From an uncultured Anaerosacchariphilus sp. (lineage in GTDB: Bacteria > Bacillota > Clostridia > Lachnospirales > Lachnospiraceae), in NCBI GenBank assembly GCA_934373375.1, contig CAKROP010000059.1:1-9403 (forward strand): a DNA stretch of 9,403 nt, written 5' to 3'. The notes under the pieces were generated by a model. It saw nothing but the letters and a program-made list of their open reading frames with translations. It had not been told where the DNA came from and did no database searches. The translations under genes were made by a program, and so were the position numbers. Below are positions 1 through 6,175 of the stretch, in pieces. The first letter of the stretch is position 1. The number at the start of each line of letters is the position of its first letter.

Positions 1-753
1 AGACTCACGAAGCGCTTCCTCACAATCCTCAGAGGTTACCTCTACGGACTTCGGAAGACCTGTCACCAGGTTACGTCCGCGGACGCTCATACGATCCACC
101 TCCGCGCGGGGATAGCAGGTACCTACTTTAATCTTGATATCCTCTGCGGTACGCTCACCGATCAAAAGATTGTGCTTCTTACGCATATAACGGACGATAG
201 CCTCGTCAAAGTCATCTCCCGCAATCTTCACGGAAGTGCTGACTACCGCGCCGCCCAGGGAGATAACAGCGATATCGCTGGTACCGCCTCCGATATCTAC
301 GATCATATTACCGCAGGGACGGGATATATCAATACCGGCTCCAATGGCTGCCGCGATGGGCTCCTCGATGATCATAACCTCACGGGCGCCTGCCTGATAG
401 GTAGCATCCTCAACTGCCTTCTTCTCTACCTCAGTTACACCGCTGGGTACACAGACTGCGATACGCGGTCTTCGAAAGGATCTCTTTCCTGTAGCCTTCT
501 GGATGAAGTACTTCAGCATCTTCTCCGTTACGGTATAGTCAGAGATAACGCCCTGGCGCAGCGGACGTACCGCTACAATATTGCCGGGAGTTCTTCCCAG
601 CATCAGACGGGCTTCCTCGCCGATGGCGCGGATCTTATTGGTATCACGGTCAAATGCCACTACGGACGGCTCTTTTAATACGACGCCCTTTCCATTTATA
701 TATACAAGGATACTGGCTGTACCCAGGTCAATTCCGATATCTGTTCCTGCCAT
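1..753 (-). CDS. mreB: MreB-family rod-shape-determining protein (partial, C-terminus off the left edge)
   Basis: Actin-like ATPase that polymerises under the membrane and guides lateral cell-wall synthesis together with the MreC/MreD/RodA machinery. The 251 visible codons form an open frame to the window edge. Residues 9-14 (DLGTAS) are the first phosphate-binding loop of the actin fold, EEP at 130-132 lies in the nucleotide-site region, and VDIGGGTSD at 152-160 is the second phosphate loop. GERTAEDIKIKVG (189-201) and the GLPKSVEVTSED region near the end are typical of MreB/Mbl. Full-length family members are about 330-345 residues, so roughly 85-90 residues, including the adenosine motif, are missing because of the window boundary. 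The start at 753 has an AAAGGGGA ribosome site at 762-769. MreB, Mbl and MreBH paralogues cannot be separated on this fragment. The family call is very secure; the exact paralogue is not. Confidence 0.95.
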   Translation of the reverse strand, partial: MAGTDIGIDLGTASILVYINGKGVVLKEPSVVAFDRDTNKIRAIGEEARLMLGRTPGNIVAVRPLRQGVISDYTVTEKMLKYFIQKATGKRSFRRPRIAVCVPSGVTEVEKKAVEDATYQAGAREVMIIEEPIAAAIGAGIDISRPCGNMIVDIGGGTSDIAVISLGGAVVSTSVKIAGDDFDEAIVRYMRKKHNLLIGERTAEDIKIKVGTCYPRAEVDRMSVRGRNLVTGLPKSVEVTSEDCEEALRES

Positions 754-761
754 CGTTTCAT

Positions 762-822
762 TTCCCCTTTCTCACTTATCAAATCCAATTTCTTCTATAA
801 TATCAGTCTTACACATTTTCAA
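762..822 (-). promoter_or_regulatory. Candidate sigma-A promoter and ribosome site for mreB
   Basis: On the minus strand a TTGAAA box (817-822) and a TATAGA box (794-799) are separated by 17 bp, which would start transcription near 787, about 34 nt before the mreB ATG. A good ribosome site (AAAGGGGA, 762-769) follows. The -10 box is not ideal and another TATAAT-like stretch occurs further upstream near 865 without a matching -35, so this is a candidate only. Confidence 0.42.
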
Positions 823-835
823 GCTGTTATTCAGT

Positions 836-851
836 TATGTGTAAACACATA
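836..851. promoter_or_regulatory. 16-bp dyad upstream of mreB (possible operator)
   Basis: TATGTGT-AA-ACACATA is a perfect inverted repeat with 7-bp arms and a 2-bp centre, lying 14 bp upstream of the candidate mreB -35 box. Size and symmetry fit a dimeric-regulator site, and nothing else in the 200-bp gap between mreB and lplA explains it. The rest of the gap (roughly 852-953) is AT-rich and shows no further gene. Confidence 0.3.
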
Positions 852-953
852 TTTGCGTAACTTATATTATATACAAGGAATTCCAAAAAGAAAAGTATTT
901 TTTTTCGCTCCGGGAAAATTTAACGTTTTCTTAAGATCTTTGTAAGATCCCGT

Positions 954-1940
954 TTAGGAACAGTGTGCCAGCCATTCACTTACTTCCTTCGCTTTTTTCT
1001 TCTGTTCCTCCGTGAAATCCGCCGCTTCCGCGTCAACATCCAGATCCTGCATGTCATAACGTTTACCAAGAAGCAGCTTCTCCAGCTTCGCCGGGAATTC
1101 CACGTCCAGCATATCGGAATAAATCTTGATCTCCTCCATGTGCATATTTTTCAGGCGCAGCCAGATCTCCACCTCACCCCAGTCGAAACGCCTGCTGTAA
1201 GAGGTCTCGCACTCAGGAGACTTGCCGAACTTCCAGTCCCAGGATGAATAAAGATTATAGATTTCCTGTACCTCAGCGTTATCAAAGATAGCTGGGTTAA
1301 GCTCGGAGAAATCGCCGTAGGCTTCCACGAAGCTCTCCTTCAGGGCTGACCGCAGAGCGTCTGTGGTGATGTCCGGATTCAACGCCTTCAGGTTACATAC
1401 CCGGGACTGTACAGACTTCACGCCCTTGGCCTTCATCTTTTCCTTGGACGGCGTCAGATATCTCCCAAGCTGCGTCACATCCACATCCACCATCAGGGTT
1501 CCATGTTGAATATTGCAATGGCAATTCTTGGAAAACGCATTTCCGGAGAACTTGAACCCCTCCTCGGTAATGATGTCGTTCCGTCCGGAAAACTGCGTTT
1601 CAATGCCGAATTTCCGGCAGGCTGCCTGAATCACCTTCAGCTGCTTTTCCAGATCATAGCGCTCCGGGGATGCCAGAAACGTAAAATTCAGATTGCCCAG
1701 ATCATGGTACACGGCTCCGCCTCCGGTAGTACGTCTGGCCAGAAAGCCTCCCTCCTCCTCCAGAAGCTGGGCTTTGCACTCACGAATGGCGTTCTGGTTG
1801 CGGCCAATAACTACCGTATGATCGTTCTGCCAGAGATAAAGCACCACGTCGCCGGGCTCGATTCTGTCTGCCAGATATTTCTCCACGGCCAGATTTCTCC
1901 AGGGGTTCCAGGTGTAGGTCTGTACAAAATAATTATTCAT
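954..1940 (-). CDS. lplA: Lipoate-protein ligase A
   Basis: Activates free lipoate with ATP to lipoyl-AMP and attaches it to the lysine of lipoyl domains in 2-oxoacid dehydrogenase E2 and GcvH proteins; cytoplasmic. The 328 residues match the usual two-domain LplA length (E. coli about 338). Visible family motifs in order: GRNQN (46-50), RRTTGGGAVYHDLGN (69-83), FKFSGNAF (129-136, with K130 in the position of the conserved catalytic lysine), HGTLMVDVDV (146-155) and the SRVCNL motif ending near 184. The C-terminal region from about 245 (FDWGEVEIWLRL onward) is the small accessory domain, so this is a bona fide LplA and not the shorter LipM/LipL type. The start at 1940 has AAGGAGGAG at 1948-1956. 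The gene is transcribed alone, divergent from the MATE gene. Its likely client is the three-lipoyl E2 encoded 4 kb away. No convincing promoter was found for it. Confidence 0.95.
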   Translation of the reverse strand: MNNYFVQTYTWNPWRNLAVEKYLADRIEPGDVVLYLWQNDHTVVIGRNQNAIRECKAQLLEEEGGFLARRTTGGGAVYHDLGNLNFTFLASPERYDLEKQLKVIQAACRKFGIETQFSGRNDIITEEGFKFSGNAFSKNCHCNIQHGTLMVDVDVTQLGRYLTPSKEKMKAKGVKSVQSRVCNLKALNPDITTDALRSALKESFVEAYGDFSELNPAIFDNAEVQEIYNLYSSWDWKFGKSPECETSYSRRFDWGEVEIWLRLKNMHMEEIKIYSDMLDVEFPAKLEKLLLGKRYDMQDLDVDAEAADFTEEQKKKAKEVSEWLAHCS

Positions 1941-2006
1941 GTCGCGTCTCCTCCTTGCAGGTCATTTCTCTGTTTCTTAATTTTTCTCTAATTTTCCATA
2001 GATTTC

Positions 2007-2035
2007 TTGACGTATTCCTTCTTATCCTATATGCT
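2007..2035 (+). promoter_or_regulatory. Sigma-A promoter of the MATE efflux gene
   Basis: TTGACG (2007-2012) and TATGCT (2030-2035) are separated by exactly 17 bp, predicting a start near 2042 and a leader of about 20 nt that contains little more than the AAAGGAG ribosome site at 2051-2057. The 123-bp gap it lies in separates the divergent lplA and MATE genes. No operator-like dyad is obvious. Confidence 0.68.
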
Positions 2036-2063
2036 ATCCCTTACAGATATAAAGGAGAAATTT

Positions 2064-3401
2064 ATGAGTACGTCATTGAATCAGCATTTTACGCCCTGGG
2101 CGCTTTTGAAATTCGCGTTTCCATCCATCATCATGATGATTTTCATGTCCCTCTACACCATTGTAGACGGCATTTATATTTCACGTTTTCTGGGAAGCAA
2201 TGCTCTTTCTTCCCTCAATATCGTTTTTCCCGTAATCAATGTGGTCATTGCCATCGCCACCATGCTGGGCACCGGCGGCAACGCCATTATCAGCAAATAT
2301 CTGGGGGAAGGCAAGAACCAGGAGGCCAGGGAATGTCTGACCGGTTTCACGGTCATCGGCCTTGCGGTCAGCATTCTGCTGCTGATTCTGACTCAGGTAT
2401 TTCTGACACCCATCTGCCGGATTTTAGGTTCCACAGATATTCTGCTGGCAGATTGTCAGGCATATCTGTCCACCTCTCTGATGTTCGCTCCGGCCTGTAT
2501 GCTGCAGACTCTGTTCCAGTCCTATCTGGTAACTGCAGGCATGCCGGCCCTGGGACTTTTTCTGACCATCGGCGCCGGTATTCTGAACGCGGTTCTGGAC
2601 TACGTTCTGATTCTGGTCTTCCCTATGGGAATCACAGGCGCTGCCCTGGCCACCGGTATCGGTCAGTCCGTTCCGGCCATCGCCGGGTTATTCTTTTTCC
2701 TGCTTTCCCGGAAGGGTCTTTATTTCACCCGTTTCCGTCTGCATGGGAAAGAACTTCTTATGGCCTGCTATAACGGCTCTTCCGAGATGGTCACCCAGCT
2801 TTCCAATGCGGTGATTACCTTCCTCTTCAACATTATTATGCTGGATTTGGCCGGGGAAAACGGCGTAGCCGCCATCACGATTCTGCTCTATGGGCAGTTC
2901 TTATTTAACGGCTTTTATCTGGGCTTTTCCATCGGCATCAGTCCCATCGTGGGGTTCCAGTACGGCGCGCAGAATCGAAAGCAGCTTAGGAGCATCTATA
3001 AAACCTCGTTTCTCTTCGTGGCTGCGTCATCTCTCCTCATGACCCTGGCTGCCGTCGCCACCTCCACACTGCTGGTATCCATCTTCACCCATGACCCGAA
3101 AACCTTTGCCCTGGCTGACGCAGGATTTCGGATTTTCGCCATTAATTTTCTGTTCAGCGGAATCAATATCACGTCCTCCGGCTTCTTTACCGCGCTGTCC
3201 AATGGAAGGGTATCCGCAATTATCTCATTCTTACGGACGCTGGTGTTTATCGTACTGTCCCTGCTGATTCTGCCCCGGTTTCTCGGGGTAACCGGAGCAT
3301 GGCTCGCTATCCCGGTAGCGGAATTTCTGACTCTGGTGCTTACCCTCGGCATGCACCAAACCTATTTTAAAAAGCCCGGGGAAAGAAATTATCTTCTGTA
3401 A
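2064..3401 (+). CDS. MATE-family multidrug/cation efflux transporter (MepA/NorM-like)
   Basis: Integral membrane antiporter of the MATE family, expected to export cationic drugs or metabolites in exchange for Na+ or H+. The 445 residues are dominated by hydrophobic segments consistent with about 12 helices in two six-helix halves. Typical family signs are the first helix with the YTIVDGIYISRFLG region (31-44), LGTGGNAIISKYLGEG (68-83) after helix 2, and in the second half GISPIVGFQYGAQNRKQL (311-328). The start at 2064 is chosen because AAAGGAG (2051-2057) sits 6 nt before it; an in-frame ATG at 2007 would overlap the promoter -35 box and has no ribosome site. The gene is monocistronic, with its own promoter and the terminator at 3415-3451. 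The substrate cannot be read from sequence. A role tied to the neighbouring dehydrogenase is not supported. Confidence 0.9.
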   Translation: MSTSLNQHFTPWALLKFAFPSIIMMIFMSLYTIVDGIYISRFLGSNALSSLNIVFPVINVVIAIATMLGTGGNAIISKYLGEGKNQEARECLTGFTVIGLAVSILLLILTQVFLTPICRILGSTDILLADCQAYLSTSLMFAPACMLQTLFQSYLVTAGMPALGLFLTIGAGILNAVLDYVLILVFPMGITGAALATGIGQSVPAIAGLFFFLLSRKGLYFTRFRLHGKELLMACYNGSSEMVTQLSNAVITFLFNIIMLDLAGENGVAAITILLYGQFLFNGFYLGFSIGISPIVGFQYGAQNRKQLRSIYKTSFLFVAASSLLMTLAAVATSTLLVSIFTHDPKTFALADAGFRIFAINFLFSGINITSSGFFTALSNGRVSAIISFLRTLVFIVLSLLILPRFLGVTGAWLAIPVAEFLTLVLTLGMHQTYFKKPGERNYLL

Positions 3402-3414
3402 ATCACCGTTTTTA

Positions 3415-3451
3415 AAAATAGGGCGTCCCTTTCTATGGGACGCCCTATTTT
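3415..3451. terminator. Bidirectional Rho-independent terminator between MATE and E1 genes
   Basis: AAAATAGGGCGTCCC (3415-3429) pairs perfectly with 3437-3451 across a 7-nt loop TTTCTAT, giving a 15-bp stem with a GC-rich core. The outer A/T pairs supply a T-rich run on both strands (TATTTTATT on plus, TATTTTT on minus). It lies 13 bp after the MATE stop and 38 bp after the E1 stop, so it can end both convergent transcripts. Confidence 0.92.
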
Positions 3452-3489
3452 ATTCTCTCTCTTAATCTTTTACTCGCCTTACCTCTGAA

Positions 3490-5970
3490 TTAGACACCCA
3501 GCTTCAGCTTCCGGATTTCCTCTTCTGCTGTCACATTAGTTACCGGCTTATAATCCTTAAGCGGCATAATCTTCTCGTTGATGGCATCCAGGATCCACTC
3601 CTTCTGCGGGAAGAAGTACTTGTCGTACTCGAACGGAGGTGTAATCCAGTTCTGAGCTCCAACGATAGCGGGCGGTGCGTCCAGATAATCGAAAGCAAGT
3701 GTGGTGATGTTCTTTGCCACATCGTCCAGGAAGCTTCCTCTTGCGCATGCGTCTGAAGCCAGAACAACCTTGCCGGTCTTCTTTACAGATTCGAGAATCT
3801 TGGTGTAATCAAGCGGTACCAGGCTGTGCAGATTGATAAGCTCTGCAGAGATACCGTATTTCTCTTTCAGTTCCTTCACTGCATCATATGCACGGTACAG
3901 GGTAGCGCCTACAGTCAGAATCGTGATATCGGAACCTGTAGTGATAACGTCCACGTCACCCATGGTGATCTCGTACTCTTCCTTCGGAACACCGCCCTCA
4001 TGGAACTTCTCTCCTACATCGTAGATTCTCTGGCTCTCAAAGAATACAACCGGGTCAGTTCCGTTCAGAGCTGCCTGCATCAGACCCTTTGCCTCATACG
4101 GGGTAGCCGGGAAGCAAACCTTCAGGCCCGGTACATGAGCGCACATTGCGGTCCAGTCCTGAGAATGCTGAGCGCCGTACTTGGAACCTACGGATACACG
4201 CAAGATAAGCGGCATCTTCAGGATTCCGGCACTCATAGCCTGCCATTTTGCCATCTGGTTGAAGATCTCGTCACCACAGCATCCGATAAAGTCGCCGTAC
4301 ATCAGCTCGATAACCGCACGGCCACCGCACATGGTATAGCCTACGCCGGTACCTACGATAGCGGACTCGGAAATCGGTGAGTTAAACAGTCTGGAGTAAG
4401 GAATCACATCGGTAAATCCTCTGTATACGGCAAATGCGCCGCCCCAGTCACGTACATCCTCGCCGTAAGCGATGAGTGTCGGATCTTCATAATATTTATT
4501 GAACATGGGTTCGAAGATAGCGTCACGAATATTGTAACGCTTCATGGAGCTTACTTCTGTTCCATCGATGTAATGTGTACGAACCTTCTTCTGGATGTCA
4601 TTGTAACGCTTGCAGTTCTCCTTCGGTCCCATTACAGACGGCTCTCTGGTGGTATCCATGCTGCGCTGGTGTCCATTGTTCAGCATCAGACGCTCTACGA
4701 TAGCCGGATCCTTATCGAAGTCCAGATACGGAGAAGCCTCTTTGTCTGCTGCCAGGCGGCAGATGCGAGCCATTCTTTCCTTGGTCTTCGCCCAGATAGC
4801 ATCGAACTCACTATCCTCAGCAATGCCTGCGTCTACGATGGCCTTGCGGAAGGTGATGATCGGATCCTGTGCCTTCCAAGCCTCGATCTCCTCTTTGGTA
4901 CGGTATGCGTTCTGGTCGGAGGTAGAATGTCCAAGCAGACGGTAGGTAACCACATCCAGGAATACCGGACCTTCGCCGCTCTTAACAAGCGGAAGCTTTC
5001 TTCTGTATGCGTCGATAACAGCCAGCGGGTTGTAGCCGTCTACACGCTCTGCATGCAGCTGGCTCTCGGTTACGCCTGCACCCATACGTGCCAGCTCGCC
5101 GTAACCCATGGTCTCACCACAGGTCTGACCGCCCATACCATAGGAGTTATTGTTGATGTTGAAGATCAGCGGCAGGCCGCCCTTTCTTCCCTCTTCCCAC
5201 AGCGTACGGTACTGATCCATGGTAGCGAAGGAAAGTGCCTCCCATACGGGACCGCGTCCCATGGAGCCGTCGCCCAGGTTGGCTACTACGACGCCGTCCT
5301 TGTCGTTACATTTCTTGAACAGGGATGCTCCTGTCGCGATGGTTGCGGAACCGCCTACCAATGCATTGTTCGGGTAGATACCGAAGGGCAGGAAGAACGC
5401 ATGCATGGAGCCGCCCAGTCCCTTGTGGAAACCATTTTCACGGGCAAACAGCTCTGCCAGAGCGCCGTATACCAGGAACTCGATAGCCAGCTCTTTTACA
5501 TCGCCGTCTGCTTTGCTGACAGTCTGGATAGCCTTCAGGGTCTTGCCGTCGAAGAAATTCTCCATGGTGTCCATCAGCTCTTTGTCATTCAGCTTCTGGA
5601 TACAGGACAGACCTTTTGCCAGAATCTCACTGTGGCTTCTGTGGCTTCCGAAGGTGAAGTCCTCTTTGCCCAACAGATAAGCCTCGCCGACTGCGGCTGC
5701 CTCCTGTCCCAGGGACAGATGGGCCGGACCCGGATAAGTCGTCTCCACGTCCGCATATTTCGCCTGAGTCTTGATCTGGTTCAGCATATCCTCGAACTCA
5801 CGGCAGATGCTCATATCGCGGTAGATACGGAGCAGGTCTTCCTTGGTATAGTTGCCTTCCTCTACCTCTTCCTTTACGCTCTTTTTGTATACATTGATCG
5901 GGATGTCTTTAAATGTGATTTTTCCTTCCGCACGCATTTTGTCCGGATCTACATATAATGACTTTGGCAT
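3490..5970 (-). CDS. Fused E1 alpha/beta subunit of a 2-oxoacid dehydrogenase complex (thiamine-dependent)
   Basis: Thiamine-diphosphate enzyme that decarboxylates a 2-oxoacid and transfers the acyl unit to lipoyl-E2. Of 826 residues, about 40-400 are the alpha part: GSHRSHSE (108-115), GLGGSMH (184-190), the thiamine-binding GDGS (233-236) through NNNSYG (273-278), and GHSTSD (347-352). A linker of about 420-475 joins the beta part: EDV (504-506), the SPISESAIVG motif with E535 in the place of the catalytic glutamate, GAQHSQDW (609-616) and HVPGLKV (622-628). Separate alpha and beta subunits are the classical arrangement; here they are one chain. Met476 begins sequence resembling the start of stand-alone beta subunits. 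The alpha part carries about 40 extra residues between RSHS and GGSMH. The start at 5970 is set by AAGGAG (5978-5983); the in-frame extension to 6057 runs into the inverted-repeat element. Substrate (pyruvate, branched-chain 2-oxoacid or acetoin) is unresolved. Confidence 0.93.
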   Translation of the reverse strand: MPKSLYVDPDKMRAEGKITFKDIPINVYKKSVKEEVEEGNYTKEDLLRIYRDMSICREFEDMLNQIKTQAKYADVETTYPGPAHLSLGQEAAAVGEAYLLGKEDFTFGSHRSHSEILAKGLSCIQKLNDKELMDTMENFFDGKTLKAIQTVSKADGDVKELAIEFLVYGALAELFARENGFHKGLGGSMHAFFLPFGIYPNNALVGGSATIATGASLFKKCNDKDGVVVANLGDGSMGRGPVWEALSFATMDQYRTLWEEGRKGGLPLIFNINNNSYGMGGQTCGETMGYGELARMGAGVTESQLHAERVDGYNPLAVIDAYRRKLPLVKSGEGPVFLDVVTYRLLGHSTSDQNAYRTKEEIEAWKAQDPIITFRKAIVDAGIAEDSEFDAIWAKTKERMARICRLAADKEASPYLDFDKDPAIVERLMLNNGHQRSMDTTREPSVMGPKENCKRYNDIQKKVRTHYIDGTEVSSMKRYNIRDAIFEPMFNKYYEDPTLIAYGEDVRDWGGAFAVYRGFTDVIPYSRLFNSPISESAIVGTGVGYTMCGGRAVIELMYGDFIGCCGDEIFNQMAKWQAMSAGILKMPLILRVSVGSKYGAQHSQDWTAMCAHVPGLKVCFPATPYEAKGLMQAALNGTDPVVFFESQRIYDVGEKFHEGGVPKEEYEITMGDVDVITTGSDITILTVGATLYRAYDAVKELKEKYGISAELINLHSLVPLDYTKILESVKKTGKVVLASDACARGSFLDDVAKNITTLAFDYLDAPPAIVGAQNWITPPFEYDKYFFPQKEWILDAINEKIMPLKDYKPVTNVTAEEEIRKLKLGV

Positions 5971-6004
5971 GTTTTTTCTCCTTTTTTTGATTTGGTTAAG
6001 TTCT

Positions 6005-6107
6005 ATATTATTCAGCACGGACGCAGTGCAGGCTCGATTCCGTGCTCCGCACTCCATCTCGCTTGGGCTAAACGCCCTATGCGTCTATGTGAATTGCTGA
6101 ATAGTAT
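6005..6107. repeat. 103-bp inverted-repeat element in the E2-E1 gap
   Basis: The ends ATATTATTCAGCA (6005-6017) and TGCTGAATAGTAT (6095-6107) are inverted repeats matching at 12 of 13 positions. Further in, GGACGCA (6019-6025) can pair with TGCGTCT (6080-6086). The core holds two small hairpin options: AGTGC (6025-6029) with GCACT (6049-6053), and GGGC (6065-6068) with GCCC (6074-6077). The element encodes nothing and looks like a small mobile repeat or a branched RNA structure in the E2-E1 transcript. No clear target-site duplication flanks it. Its right edge on the minus strand contributes the leader just before the E1 ribosome site. Confidence 0.5.
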
Positions 6108-6120
6108 CAAAATGGCAGTA

Positions 6121-6150
6121 GCCGAGGGCGGGGTTGGTGTCGCCCCCGGC
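6121..6150. promoter_or_regulatory. GC-rich intercistronic hairpin after E2
   Basis: GCCGAGGGCG (6121-6130) pairs with CGCCCCCGGC (6141-6150) with one mismatch around a 10-nt loop. On the minus strand it begins 25 nt after the E2 stop codon and is followed by TACTGCCATTTTGAT, not a proper T-run, so it is a weak candidate for a terminator. It may be an attenuating, processing or mRNA-stabilising hairpin that uncouples E2 from E1 levels. Confidence 0.5.
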
Positions 6151-6175
6151 TTGAAAGTTGGTTGGCTAAATAAAA

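Noticed and set aside
935..949. Small hairpin GATCTT-TGT-AAGATC after lplA as a terminator
   Set aside because: The stem is only 6 bp with weak pairs, and no T-run follows it on the minus strand.
2007..2063. N-terminal extension of the MATE protein from the ATG at 2007
   Set aside because: The extension would begin within the -35 box of the promoter, upstream of the transcription start, and lacks a ribosome site.
1955..2773. Plus-strand open frame overlapping the MATE gene, with His/Arg-rich sequence
   Set aside because: It is out of frame with the MATE gene, which has a good promoter, ribosome site and family motifs.
4573..5958. Long plus-strand open frame (461 codons) opposite the E1 gene
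   Set aside because: It is antisense to a clearly conserved enzyme, has no ribosome site, and its product shows no recognisable domain; it arises from the codon usage of E1.
6025..6056. tRNA-like end: CTCGATTCC followed by CCA (6054-6056)
   Set aside because: The T-stem does not pair at the required positions and there is no matching acceptor, D or anticodon arm.
5971..6057. N-terminal extension of E1 to an ATG at 6057
   Set aside because: The extra 29 residues cover the E1 ribosome site and part of the inverted-repeat element, and E1-like sequence begins only after the start at 5970.
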